From: Ophthalmolycus amberensis
Taxonomy: Eukaryota > Chordata > Actinopteri > Perciformes > Zoarcidae
Direction: 5' to 3'
NCBI GenBank assembly: GCA_024529925.1
Contig: JAFEUB010000909.1
Span: 2,501,501-2,565,500, forward strand
DNA: 64,000 nt
Shown in pieces: positions 46,460 through 58,479 of this stretch. The translations under genes and the position numbers were made by a program. The first letter of the stretch is position 1. Each line of letters begins with the position of its first letter. Under the pieces are notes generated by a model. That model made no database searches. It was not told where the DNA came from and saw only the letters and a program-made list of their open reading frames with translations.

Positions 46460-48170
46460 ACTTGGTCTGTTCATGACTAGTTTGGCTAATTTGTTGTGGT
46501 CCACGGCCAAAACGTCTCTGTATGAAGCACGTAAACGTGCCCGTTGGTCTGGACAAAGCGGATGAATTCCAAAAATGAAATCCAGGTTTCCGCTGAATTC
46601 AGAACTGCCAAGAATCCTACCTTTCAGACACATTCATCTTCGTCTTTGTCTTGTCTCCCACCGTCTGTTTATTCTGGCATTCATCAGCGCCATTACTGCC
46701 ATGCCCGTCAGATCCCTACGAGGGAAATGAAAAACCAGTCATTTTTACGGCGCAGGCTAAAGGTTAGTTCATGTAGAGGGAGCCTGGATCATCATTTCTT
46801 GCATGCCTCTCTCCCATGCTGGTAAATTATGTATTGCACTGAGCATATGAGTGCAAAAGTACAATAAAAGTTCATAAAATGCTTCTGAATTTTGTATCTG
46901 GGTTTTAGAAAAGGTTACGGGAGACAATACGGACAATGCAGAAAATAGTTCTGACACTATGCAGACGCTTTGGGATTTGATTTTATAGGCTGTCAGGATT
47001 AGTTCATGATGTTAAAATGACCAAAAGAAACACATATTCCACCACAGAAGAAGTGTCCTCAATTTAGCACTCGACACCGAAGAGATTTACTCTTTGAAAA
47101 GTCTTTCCTTGTGAGAAAGTCATATTTTCCGTCTCAAATGCCTCATTAGATTATATCCCTGCGAGTAAATGAAGAGTAATTAGCTCCGTTACATTCTCCA
47201 AAAGGCCACACTGGCAATAAAAAGGAATGATTGTGCAGGTGGCAAACATTGCATTGTCTTCAGGAGAGGAATGCACTGTTGCTAATGTTGGCGGTGTTGG
47301 TCCAGAGGTTACATGGGTAGCTTGTGGTGATTTTTTTTTTTTTAGCTTTTTCGTAGTTCCTCGGAGGTGATGAATGGCAATGGGTGCAGTGCCAGTAGCG
47401 ATGTCTCTAGAAGTAGCTTATTCTGTGCTGCCAAGCATGATTTATGACAAGAAAGGGAGGGGGGAATCTCTGACTTCACCATTTGCCCTCCTGCACTTTT
47501 CCATATCGTCGAAGAGGCGTTTGCGGCGAGTGGATTGACGCAGAAACTGCACACATCTGGTTTGGAGATGTAGGTCCTTTTCAAGCCAACAAGCATTTGG
47601 AGGGAATAGGTGGAAACGGGTAAATGGAAATATGATGTGGCAAAAGAAGTATCCACAAAGAAAGATTATTATTGCTTTTTTAAAGATTTAAACATTGTTG
47701 GATTTCAGTTGAGTTGTATTCTGTGTGGGCTTTTTCAACACATGTGGATAACGGAGAGGATACATCTTTTAAGCTGTGTGCTCACATGCAGACATATTGA
47801 CTGGCTGGTCGTTCAATTAACATAACACTGCTGAGTGCAGGTTTTCTGAAGGGTGTGCCAATTGAAATATTGCTCCAACCACCTGACTGACTGGAAGATT
47901 TAAGTCTGTTTTTGTATTTTTCTTAGATGGTGATAATGTGATGCATTTGGGAGCTGGAACTAATCTAAATCAACAGCATTTTCCTTTATATTTATAGAAA
48001 ATACATTATTTAAAAAAAAAAAGACGGGGACGTCTCAATACTTTCTGAGGTCTTTCAGGCCAAATGACTTGTTAATTAACCAAGTAAGTCATCAGCAGAT
48101 CGATCATAAATGTATCTTTTTTGCTATTATAGCGGGTATATGCACATTTTAGCTAAAAGGTAGCATTTGT
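46460..48170. other. Intergenic sequence, no gene seen
   Basis: Unique DNA. The stretch 47090-47260 (CTCATTAGATTATATCCC, GAGTAATTAGCTCC) and the block 47440-47560 are repeat-free and enhancer-like. No exon, RNA gene or mobile element was recognised. Confidence 0.5.
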
Positions 48171-48176
48171 AAATTG

Positions 48177-48548
48177 CAGTGGTAGAAAAATAACATTTGC
48201 TGCTTTCCTGCATTTAGGTCCTATTTTGAGATACTTGAGTATTTCAATTTTCTGCTATGTCATACTTTTACTCTGCTACATTTATTTGATAGATTTGAGC
48301 TTTAGTTACGTTGCAGATTCAGTTTTAACAAACAAAACCCAGGATCAGTCAATTTAATTTCCACCACTAACAATATTTAGAGCATTTTAAGTCAGTTTGA
48401 CCAGCTACAACATTAACTCATCAATAAACTGTTACCATTTTTCAAAGATAAAATATAACAAACAACAAACTTCCTCGAATGACTCATTATTCTCTATTTT
48501 TTTAATCTAAATCAGATTTTTGCATTCATTTTGATGATACTTTAAGGA
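48177..48548 (-). mobile_element. hAT-like MITE (CAGTGGTGG ends), copy 1
   Basis: Starts with CAGTGGTAGAAAAATAAC, followed by GAGATACTTGAGTATTTC, TACTTTTACTCTGCTACATT, TAGTTACGTTGCAGATTCAG, GACCAGCTACAACATTAA and finally TTTTGATGATACTTTAA. This is the same series of phrases, in reverse-complement order, as the copy at 52538-53022 (for example AACTACCC/TTTAATC and CTACAACATTAA against TTTTTAAGTTCTAG). I recognise it as a very common teleost non-autonomous element with hAT-like ends. Decayed, with no open reading frame. Confidence 0.7.
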
Positions 48549-48554
48549 GGGACA

Positions 48555-48780
48555 AGGGTATGAGACAGAGATGACAGAGATGTCTACATTGGGTCAAGTG
48601 CTGTATTTAAACTCTTAAAGATGATAAATACTACAACCTGTGATACCAAAGAGCTCCTCGACTGCTCCATAAACTTTGCACTTAAACAGATTTGTGGCAT
48701 TAAAGAAGAATAAAGTGTCCCTGTGACCTCAGGCCATTAGTCGATTCAAACAGGAGTTAAACATCTACTTTGGTTTGTTT
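48555..48780. other. Short intergenic stretch
   Basis: Unique AT-rich sequence between a MITE copy and a candidate conserved block. No feature was recognised. Confidence 0.6.
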
Positions 48781-48784
48781 TTCC

Positions 48785-49330
48785 CCTCAACCATAAAGTT
48801 TAGGCATCAATTGACAAGGTTCCAAACAATCCCACTCTAATATGTGTGATAAATGTAATGCTAATGATGCAACTTCAGTCTCACGTAATTCTGTTTGAGC
48901 GTTTCTTTTCCTTTAGACATGCTTTTAGGGACCTCTGTCTTCCTAAATAATATTCATAAAAAATCAATACGGTTAAAATGTTCAAGGAGGGTTTTAGCAC
49001 CATAAGGATGAATTAGACATTCAGAAACTCTATTAATTTCAGCAGTACGAGCCGTCATATTTAGATTTAATAGAAAGTTTTTAATGAAGCAGATTGGAAA
49101 AGGGATCCTTGCCTCCATTACCAGATGATGGATAACTGAGAAAGGTTAGCACCAACTCATTAACACTCTCTTAAATTACGGAAGTACTTGCCGCTTTTTT
49201 CTCTCTCCACCTTTAATTTTTTTTTCCCGTGAATGAGATAAAATAATATTGAGAGGATGAGCGTTGAATCAAGTCCAACCGTAATTAAATACACTGATGG
49301 GGTTAAAGTGTTCTCTAGTGCTGCTGGTTG
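48785..49330. promoter_or_regulatory. Candidate conserved non-coding element, strong
   Basis: Repeat-free block of about 540 bases with repeated homeodomain-type cores (TATTAATTTC at 49031, CTCATTAAC at 49157, GTAATTAAAT at 49281) and paired AT-rich motifs such as AATATTCATAAAAAATCAAT. No coding capacity beyond a 66-codon minus-strand frame. Regulatory role is inferred. Confidence 0.42.
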
Positions 49331-49334
49331 TTTG

Positions 49335-49880
49335 AAAATGTTGCCGTGAGTTAAGATCATGTTTCAATCCGCTCGGCTGTCTGTGGAAGTGTGATGGATA
49401 CGTGCGGAGATCCGTGTGTGTTGAAAGAAATAAAAAAAAGTACAAACTTGTATGTGTTGCTAATAAAGAAAAACTGAGTTGTGTTTTGAGTCAGCAAATG
49501 AAGTCATCTGCTCCAAATTAATATAATCCTTAAAAGAGGCTTGAATATTGTCTACTTGTAAACGTTCTGGATATATATATATTGCATTCGTTCTAACCTG
49601 TCAGATTTGTTCTCATGGCAGGTTAAGAACTACAGTAGATACAGAAAAGGGAGCGAGGGGTAACAGAGCATCTGATAAAAATAGAGGTCCTAAGGTATTC
49701 TTCATTTCGCTGAGTGCTACAGAATTGGAATCACTTGGGATGTTGGTATATAGGACACCCGCTGCTAAAACACCGGCATGCAGCACCATGATTACGACTT
49801 GATCCTTCCTCCGCTGAAAGCTCATGCTGGCGGAAATCAAGTACCCCGAGGCTTACAGCTCGCAGCCCAAGGCCTAAAAG
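49335..49880. other. Intergenic sequence, no gene seen
   Basis: Unique DNA with a short (AT)n run near 49570-49581. Overlapping open frames on the two strands (49548-49840) have no recognised protein. Confidence 0.55.
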
Positions 49881-49884
49881 GTAA

Positions 49885-50255
49885 TAGCATGAAATATAGA
49901 TACGGAGGTGACAGATGTTTACAGTGCGTTGCGAGATGGCATTGAGACACAACACAGTGGCTCCCTCCATTGGAGAGGAACCTGATGAGTGGTGTATAGT
50001 GAAGAGATGGAGTGATATAGGAGTCGCTCCGGCAGTGTTTGCAGGCAGATCATTAGGGCCCCTCTTTAACTCAACCCCCAGTGACAATCTATTGCTCTCC
50101 TCCCCTGTCAGCGAATCATTATGGTCTGATCATTAGTGACATCGCCACATGCCCATCACTCAGGCTGGTGCCATATTGGCAGATGAACAGCCTCTGCCCC
50201 GGGCCCACTAATCTAGAGACTTCAGACAGGGAGGATGAAGGAATGTTCGCCGAGC
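49885..50255. promoter_or_regulatory. Candidate conserved non-coding element
   Basis: Repeat-free block of balanced composition with GCGAATCATTATGG and TGATCATTAGTGAC (about 50137-50150), and a GC-richer end. The minus strand is open for 118 codons and the plus strand for shorter frames, none with recognisable domains. The call is by texture. Confidence 0.38.
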
Positions 50256-50259
50256 ATCA

Positions 50260-52530
50260 AAATGACTGGACTCACTCAGATCAAATGTGGACCTCTAAGC
50301 ATCGGTGTACACAGAGGGGAGCAATGATACGTGTAATAGTTACACTTAAAATGAAGGGCACCTCATTATTGTCTTAATTTATTTGTTGTTTTTCCTTCAA
50401 ATGTTTTTTTTCTTCCAGTGATGTGGAAGGTATTTGTAGAAATGACATCCAGGTATATGTTGAATTACACGTGACTGCTTCCATGTCGGTGATACTTTTA
50501 TTAGGTCACTATCTCTTCTCACTATATCTTCTTCTTCTTTCTTCTTCTGTCTTCTTCATCTCTCAGGTCAGCTCGTTCTGTTCCTACAGCAGATGAGGAA
50601 TGCAACTCACAAACATTATTTGAGAAAAACAGAGACTGTGAATTTGTTGAAACCTCTTGAACTTCATAAACAACCAGAATGTGTATGTTACATTCTAGTG
50701 GAGATCCAATGGTGTCCAAAGACACCAGATACATACATTTGTTTACATCATGCAATATTCCCATTTGATGAGTCGGTGCAGCCATAAAACACATGAAGTG
50801 TTTTATTATATTTGACTCAGTGTAAACATCGTATAGTTTCAGTTGGTACAGAACATATAAGTTGTCACACAGTGTGGAATAAGATGCTTATTGGTGGGTT
50901 TAATCATTCATTACAACTTTTCTTCTCCAACTGTTTTGACTAATATCTTCTCATGGAATCACTTCATTTCAACATCCACATGGCTGTAACTACTAATAGA
51001 AGGACAATAAGCGGTTTGATTAGTTTTATTACGGTTGATCGTGACATGAACTGTCTTCATACACGTGGCTTGTGGAATTAAAGAGATCAAGGTGGTTTGA
51101 AGTCAGATTTCAAGTCAAGTCATAGGTCTGGTTTAAGACTCAGACCCCTCTCACCAGTGTAAACTCATTAGTGTTCATCATGATACTCTTCCTCTGTAAT
51201 TAATGTCATTGAATCAAAAAATAATTTAAGCTCAGATCAGTTGATTTATACTTTTATCACCTTTGTTTTAAAACGTATTACGTATACATCTGGTCCTCAT
51301 TGCATACTGTTCACTCTGTATTCTCCACTGTATTTATGTTTGGTTGCTTCTTTCTCTCATCATTTCACATTCATAACAGTTACATGAGCAAAAAGGAAAC
51401 CTGCATCGCACTTCCACGTGTATACTAATACCAGGACAACAAAGTCATTAGTTTTGAACATAATATTCATGTTTTGATTGATTTCATGCAGAGGAACTCC
51501 AGCGATGCTGTATGCTTTGAGGTGACGATGCAATGAGAACAGAAATGCTTGGCCTCTGCTCTGTGACCTGTAAATAATTGATAAATCAATTTTCTTGACT
51601 AAAACACCAAATAATGAAGCAACGCAATTCTTATCAATTACATTTTCGTCTTAATTGTTGACTTCACTTAGCACAAAGCAGCACAGCGAAGCACCATGCC
51701 ATTTTTCAATTAAAAGGTCCAGATGTTTTCGGAGGCTTCAGTAGACACAGGCAGTTGTGAGAAATGCTTTATCTGCATTGTAATAATCACTAGAACATCA
51801 GCTCCAGGCTGCATTTACATACTCATGTTTTATTCCAGCCCTCTTTTTAATGCACCGCTTAATTATACTGAGCGCAGACAATGTCAGACCCCCATAGCCC
51901 CAAATTTATTATTGCACTGTGTGAAGCCCCCACATCACAACATACCACACTCATCACCGCGTTCACTGTATGAAATACATACATAGCTCTCAGCGTTGAA
52001 CACATGTCTGTACGTCTGATTTTCTGATCACATTTCATACTAATTTTCCTTCCCTGAGATGAGAGCGGAACGTCGACAATTCTTATGTAATATTGGAACA
52101 AACAGTAACATTTAGGAAGAAATCTAACAATGTCAGAAGTCTCTCTGGATAATGCATGTATTCATCTTTATCAGTCAGTAGTGACTATAACATATGAAAC
52201 TAACTGTAACATGTATAGAAGGAGAGGTGTTTCATGATGCATGGTGCACCAGCAAGATCTCTGTCTAATGGCTAACTGCATGCTCATTAATGTCCATAGG
52301 GTGTCTGAATAATTGCTATTGAGAGTTTGTATTGTTAACAGCACACGCTTTTCATGAGAAAGATTACATTGTTACGAGAATCGTAATATAAATTGGATTC
52401 AAGATGAATAATCATGAGATCTAATTACTTTCTAAGGCCTAACAGCAGTCTATCATGTGGAGTGTCTGCCTCAAAACTATTGTCTTTTTTGTTTCAATCA
52501 TTTCAGCTGTAGCCTTCATTCATAACGCTG
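50260..52530. other. Intergenic sequence, no gene seen
   Basis: Unique AT-rich DNA with an imperfect (CTT)n tract at 50528-50558 and a small hairpin TGGTGTC-CAAA-GACACCA at 50710-50727. No gene or mobile element was recognised. Confidence 0.6.
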
Positions 52531-52537
52531 CTAAGTG

Positions 52538-53022
52538 CAGTGGAAGGAGTAAGTATTCAGATCCTTTATTGTTGTAAAAATACTCCATTACAAGATACAA
52601 ATCCTGCATTCATATTGTTCAGTAAAAGATAGTATTATTAGAAAGGTTTATTAAAAAGTAGTCGTAATGCTGATGAATGGCCTTTTTGATTGTTAAATTA
52701 TTTTATGGGTTATTTTTAGTGATGCATTAATGTGACTAGCATTTTTAAGTTCTAGTTGTTTAAGATGGAGCAAATGTTTACTACTTAATATACTGTTGGG
52801 TGGTTTAATCTATAACAATGGATCGCAATTTATGCATGTTTCATATCTTAATCTGCAAAGTAACGAGTGACTGAAGCTCTTAAATAAATGCAGTGGTGTA
52901 AAATAGTGCAGTATTTCCACGGATGTGTCGTAGAAGTACAAGGTAGCAATGGAAATAATCAAGTACCTAGACATTTTACTTTATAGTACTTAAATAAATG
53001 TAGTTAGTTGCATTCTAGCCGT
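52538..53022 (+). mobile_element. hAT-like MITE (CAGTGGTGG ends), copy 2, near full length
   Basis: Begins CAGTGGAAGGAGTAAGTATT and CAGATCCTTTATTG, then AAATACTCCATTACAAG, ATCCTGCATTCA, ATACTGTTGGGTGGTTTAAT, TCTTAATCTGCAAAGTAAC, AAATGCAGTGGTGTAAAA, and ends TAGTTAGTTGCATTCTAGCC. This is the full order of the common teleost element. The two ends are imperfect inverted repeats and the flanks do not show a clean 8-base duplication, so the copy is old. No coding capacity. Confidence 0.8.
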
Positions 53023-53024
53023 GA

Positions 53025-54040
53025 TCATTTATACCATACACACATTTGACATTTTTTTACTTGGTAAATATTTACTTCTGGGGTTATGATTTTAACTGAA
53101 TTTACCTTCAGAGACATAAATCAAATAGAAAACTTAAAATAAAGCTCTCATCCAAGTATAAGTTCAGTGAAGAGTTGATTCATGGTTTGGTTCTCTTATG
53201 CGGGGTGTCTTCTCATATCTTGGGATAAAACAGACATCCTAAGTGCACAGTACATAAAAAAACACTTCCTCTAGCAATACAAGCCGACATCTCCAGTTTG
53301 GTGAGGTCACATGTTCCGTTACAGTGAGCAGAGAGTGGATCTCCCCCCACCAACAACGCAGCCCTGCTCCACACCGATCCCTCCGAGAACAGCCAAGCAT
53401 GGAAGAAATATTCTTATTGAGATGAGGGCTCTGCGAGGGACATAGTATGGCATAACAGAAGAAGAACACAAGGTACTGTAGCATGCATTGAGAGTGACTC
53501 CAATACAGCCCCCTTTACAGAATGCAATCAAATCTGGCAGTCATGTGTAAAGATACTTATCTGCCTGGAGAGGATTTCAACACCATATTTCTTGGAGAAA
53601 TGGAAATCGATGCTGACAGCAGCTTGTCAGTGTTAATATATTCAGAATATCTGATCTCAATAGAGGAACTTCCTTGAGAAACAGGGAATAATGAAGAGAT
53701 ATTTCGTAGTGAAAGGTCAATCCTACATTGTGAATAAAGTTAAAACACACAGGGCAGGAAAGGTTTGTTCATGCTGTAAGTATTCGGTATCCTGTTGAGG
53801 TTTGATATTTCAAGAAAACACGCTGATTTTGCAGCATGCTTTTTACAAACTTTACATTCCATATTGATTCTTGCTTTTGTTGGGATTTTTCGTGCATTAC
53901 CCTGCTTCACAAATCCAGCATATTTCTCAATCCACAAACAAATATCTCTCCTCTGGTATGTTTTTTCAGATCCGTTGCTGCACAGAAGTCCCTTGACATA
54001 ATCTATAAATTAAGTGTCAAAACTAACCACAGTGGAGACT
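53025..54040. other. Intergenic sequence, no gene seen
   Basis: Unique AT-rich DNA. Opposed short open frames at 53239-53531 and 53740-54045 have no recognised protein. No RNA or mobile element was recognised. Confidence 0.6.
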
Positions 54041-54044
54041 CGTG

Positions 54045-54290
54045 AAATATGACAATACTCCAGTAAAGAGAGGCTTTGGCATGGACAACGGCACTTTATG
54101 AGCTGGTATTGCTGCAAATGTGGAATTATCGCCCAACCAGCGAAAACGACTTCACAATTTCAGCAAGCGGCGTTAATCAGATTTTCCCACCAGAGCTGTA
54201 GTTCATTGTCATTGCTAATGGAGCCTCCTCTGCAGGTTGTTGCTCTTCACTAAATTAGTGTGAAGTCTTATCCCAAAAACATTGACTAAT
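54045..54290. promoter_or_regulatory. Candidate conserved element with SOX/POU-like motif
   Basis: Repeat-free block containing GTTAATCAG (54172-54180) and CATTGTC directly followed by ATTGCTAATG (54204-54220). That arrangement is close to the SOX-POU composite (CATTGTC plus ATGCTAAT) with one extra T between the halves. The motif match is imperfect; the enhancer role is inferred. Confidence 0.38.
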
Positions 54291-54294
54291 ACTG

Positions 54295-56320
54295 CACTTA
54301 ATCTTAGAAACTCTCAACTCCCGTGAAAAATCTCATCTGGAATGACACTGATGCATCGGAGCGTCGCCCCGCATTGCATTCATCATGTTCCTGACAAAAT
54401 GAATCTTGATAGACTGAAACCAAATTACACCTGAGTTCACACCCATTGCTCACCACAACCGCTGAATAAATATTTATTGATGATACGCGTAATTTCTTCT
54501 GCATGTGGTAAAGTAGTTTTAGAAAATAAAGATGACATAAGAAACTTTCAAAAAGAAAATGCAGTAATATTTTCCGCTGGTTGAAGTCTGATAAAGAAGA
54601 TGCTGCAGGCAAAATGTAGAAAAGAGCCGAGGGCATTTCCTCAAGGTGGAAAACTTGAAAGACGAAGAAGGCTCGTTGGAACTGAAGTAATTTAAAACGT
54701 AAACACTGCAGTGTGCCTTGACCAGACTGAATGTTGGAGTTTTTAATCATTTCAATATAAACTGACCTCTTAAGACAGACTTTCAAGTCATTTATCTCTA
54801 ACTTCTACCTTGATGCTGCTTTGTGGTATGAGAAAACTTAAATACTTAGAAAATGTGTGCTACTTTCAAAATGTGCTTGTACTGACATCTGATAGATTAA
54901 CTCAATGACAGAAACAAGTGAGCAAAAGGATTACTGTTTGTCACTGCACAGAGCCATTAACTGACATTTACTTACATTAATCAAGTGGCATTTAGTGTGA
55001 TTACAGTGCACATATGGAAATGTTTTGAAAATGCAAATCCCTCTTAAAAACACTACTATTTTATTTGCAGGCTACTCGATAATTTTACATTATTCTAAAC
55101 CAGCATGAAACCATCAGCGTTCCTCTTTAAGCTATGCAAATTGTGTCTCTCCTCTCTGGGGTGAAAAACACCCATCTTTAGCCCTGCCAACCAAAAACAG
55201 ACATGCACAGCTCACGTTATTTATCTTGCAAATGAACTCATTTTTCACCACTAATTAAAACATGTTGAGATGAGGAGGAACATGGAAGAAGGGAAGCATT
55301 TGTTTTGAGAACTGCACAGTCACTCATTGAGGCATGTGTGTTTGGCTTCTGTTTAAAGAAAGCAACGCGGATGCAGGAACACGGAGCAAGTTGTTGTCAC
55401 TCATAGCGAGAAGGAGTTGTTTGTATTGTTGCGGTGACGCTGGCACACCAGACGGATTGACAGACCTTAAAAATATTGGGATGTTTGCCAACCTTTTCGG
55501 GCACCATGCGTGTTCTAAAATAGATCATACCCGTCACTTCTTTAATGTATCTTAATCTATTAGGTACACAGTAAACCAGCAAGAATATTTTTAGATGATG
55601 GGTTTTATGGCTTTGTGTTGGTGATTAATTGAATAAAAAGGAGGCCTTTCACAAATCATCCCTTTAATTAGTCTGCAAGCGTCAGAGTGATGACGCTGCC
55701 TCTGTCTGAAAACACGGAGACGGGGCTGGAGGTACACGCCAGAGCTCCAGCAGGGGCCGGGGGCTGTTAGGGGGCTTTGGAGGGGGGGGCATTGGGAAGT
55801 GCTGGTAGGGGGGCCGGCCTGCCCCCGGCAGCCTGCGCTGCACACCCAGGTGCCATTGTCAGCTGGAGTCCTGCTCCAGCTGCTCGCCAAAGATTGATTT
55901 CATTATTTCTATTCCCTCTGTCCCTGTATTTCTTTAACTCTTTGTCTTATACCTTGTTGCCTTTTGGCTTCTCTCTCAGCCTTGACTCCACGATGATATG
56001 AAAACCTAAAGGTCTACTGTTACCGAAACAAAGCATGATATATATTCAAATATATAATCAGATACACAATCAAATGCCGCTCCCTCGCTTTGTTCCTCAC
56101 ATTTCCCGGCAGCACATTTTAAATTCAAACACACTTGATAACTCACATCTTCTAAGTCAAATTTTGACTCTCGTTATCACTTAATCTACTTCCTTTCATT
56201 CGGGTCATTTTCACACATAATGAGACAGATTCATTTTATAATTATGGATGTACTGTATTGTTACAGTCCATAAGTGCTGAAGGAGATTTCGGTTCCGCTA
56301 GCTGAGTTTGAGGTCGTAGG
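54295..56320. other. Intergenic sequence, no gene seen
   Basis: Mixed unique DNA. The minus-strand 160-codon frame (54304-54786) is the longest in the window but has no recognised domain and is probably chance. A GC-rich repeat-free island with short G runs lies at 55690-55890 and could be regulatory. No mobile element was recognised. Confidence 0.5.
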
Positions 56321-56329
56321 ACTTGTGTT

Positions 56330-56730
56330 ATCCATTCTCAATGATTTAAATTACTAAAGTTCTTTTTCTCTTATCTGATCTTTTAAAGGGCAATGAAAAG
56401 GCCCATCTTTTCAATGGAACCCGTCCTCAATCACTGTTAATGTTAACTCCATGTACACATAAGAGGGCTGATAAAGAATCATTAGTCTCGTTAATGGAAT
56501 CACAGGTCCTATCCCTCTATCCTTTTCCATTGAAAAGCGCTCTTCATTTCAAAGTTGTTCTGCTTTATTAAAGCTCATTACCATTTCTCTTTTAATAAGC
56601 ACTCTTTAAAGTCATTACCTGCAGTGGAGTTAAAGGCTCAGCTATTAAAAGGTTACTTTAATGTGAATAATGGCCTCCCGATATACTCAAGTTAATTACT
56701 ATTGGATACTGGATCTAGTTTAATCTAATG
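56330..56730. promoter_or_regulatory. GATA/homeodomain-rich candidate conserved element
   Basis: Repeat-free block with GATA-type motifs (TTATCT 56371-56376, TGATAA about 56469-56474) and many homeodomain cores (TCATTAG, GTTAATGG, TCATTACC twice, GTTAATTAC at 56691-56699). A 12-base inverted repeat, CTTTTCAATGGA (56407-56418) and TCCATTGAAAAG (56526-56537), is separated by 107 bases. No simple repeats and no long open frame. Likely a developmental regulatory element; this is inference. Confidence 0.46.
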
Positions 56731-56734
56731 CTTC

Positions 56735-57415
56735 AACCTTAATGAAAGATATGTCACGGTACAATGAAATGGTAAAAAAAATTGTTCCTGATCAACAGAA
56801 CTATTTGTGCTATCTCGCCTCACACAGGCAACATCCCTCCATCTTCACCTCCAATGCAGCCTCCCAATACATTGAATGGTAATGGTTACTATGTTCTCAG
56901 AATATCAATGGACACATGTTTAGCAAGGTTCAGTGCAATTTAAGTCAATCTTATCTCATCACTTTTTTCTAACATTATGTATGTTACAGCTCCTTCCTTT
57001 TGCTCCTCAGGCAAAGATGTTTTCATTTTTCATTTTAAAAGAAAGCAAATGTGGCAGATGTTGTGTTCAAACGCACAATGTGAGTTACTTTCTGTTTTTA
57101 ACATTTTCCAAAAGCCTTTTTTGGTCTGAACTGACAATCCAGTCTCCTATAATAATAATATGACATTTAGTACATTCTAAATTTTCAGCAGCAACTGCAT
57201 GCTTTTCTGGCCAAATAACATTCCATTTTACGATGAGGATCAATTTTAATGCATCTGCCGAGTCGCAAAACGTTATTACGTGTTTCGTTTGTTTTCTTGC
57301 AGTATTCACTCGTATCCGCTCTACAGCATGATAGAACATTTTTGAGGGTGTATTACCACAAGCAGCACTTTGTTTATATAATATTGTTATAGTAACAATG
57401 AATCACATGACTACT
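56735..57415. other. Intergenic sequence, no gene seen
   Basis: AT-rich unique DNA with no recognised feature. Confidence 0.6.
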
Positions 57416-57424
57416 TGAATGTGA

Positions 57425-58125
57425 AAGTCCTCCAACCCACAAAACCACATGGGACGTTTATTCCGACTCTCTAAAAACTACGAACCGCAGCAGTGTTTCC
57501 TAAAGTAGCGCCCCAACCGGTGGCAGGAGAGCAACACGTCCTCGTACCTAAACGTAATGGTTGCAGTTTTGGACACGGGGTCAACGTTGTGAAACGGTCG
57601 TAGTTTAGTTCGGTTTAGGCAACACAACTACAATAGGTTTTGCAAAAGATCAAGTAACAGGGTGTAGCATTAAGTGGCTCTTCTGGCAGAGATGGCTTAT
57701 AATATTAACAAGTACTAGAATACATCTTTTACATCTACATACGGAGCGGGACCTCTTCACAGAGCCGGCCATCCTGATTCTACTGTAGCCCAGAAAGGAC
57801 AAACCAAACATTGTCTCTAGAGAGGGTCATTCCCGTTTTCACGTCAGCCACCGTAGTTCTCCGACACGATCGGCACACAAGAGACATTTCAGTTGGTTAT
57901 AATCTGACACCTCCCTGAGGCCGCAAAATCCTACATCCTAGACCTTTAAATTGGGTACGTAAGTTAACCTTTGCTAAGCACGAGATGTAAGTTCACCGTA
58001 TTAAGTATGTGACGTAAGTTAACTTGTAGACGTAAGCTAAAATGAGTCAACGTTGACATTTGGTTTCACACGGTACACAAACAGTGGCTTCTCTTTCATC
58101 CACCCTGATTTTCCTCTCTGTGGGG
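57425..58125. mobile_element. Composite nest of percomorph interspersed repeats
   Basis: Several repeat phrases lie side by side. GGTTTAGGCAACACAACTAC with CAAAAGATCAAG (57611-57653) is related to the piece at 15790. GAGCGGGACCTCTTCAC, TACTGTAGCCCAGAAAGGAC, CAGCCACCGTAGTTCTCC and ATCCTACATCCTAGACCTTT (57744-57950) match a percomorph repeat I recall well. TTGACATTTGGTTTCACACG with GGTACACAAACAGTGG (58053-58085) matches another. The word ACGTAAGTTAAC or a near copy recurs at 57957, 58011 and 58029. Boundaries and classes cannot be fixed by eye. Confidence 0.55.
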
Positions 58126-58129
58126 ACTT

Positions 58130-58475
58130 TTGTCTGTTAGAGAGTCAGCAGTGAGTTGAAGCTCAAGGCACAACAGGTTAGTTTTCAACAACCTTCTTTT
58201 CCTAATGTTAACCAAAGTGCTTTTGTTGCCACATGCAGGACTCAGATTGCGAACCCCTGGTCATTTTGTTCACTGGAAAAAAAAAGCATCCCCACGGAAA
58301 ATAATCCTGACCTAAAGCTTCACTCAAAACTCTACTAGGAACAAAGTATACATGTGTTCTATGGGTCAGGGTTGCATTTAAAGCAACAAATTAATGCAGA
58401 ATGAAAAGCCGGTAGAGCACACCAAATATGTGCACATATTTGCAAGAAAAACAGTCAAAACCCAGAGGGTGCACA
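58130..58475. other. Intergenic sequence with 20-base perfect palindrome
   Basis: Unique DNA. CAAATATGTGCACATATTTG at 58423-58442 is a perfect 20-base palindrome centred on a GTGCAC core. No gene was recognised. Confidence 0.55.
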
Positions 58476-58479
58476 TCAA

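Noticed and set aside
46230..46633. Open frames encoding long Ser-Leu repeats on the minus strand
   Set aside because: They are translations of the (GA)n microsatellite.
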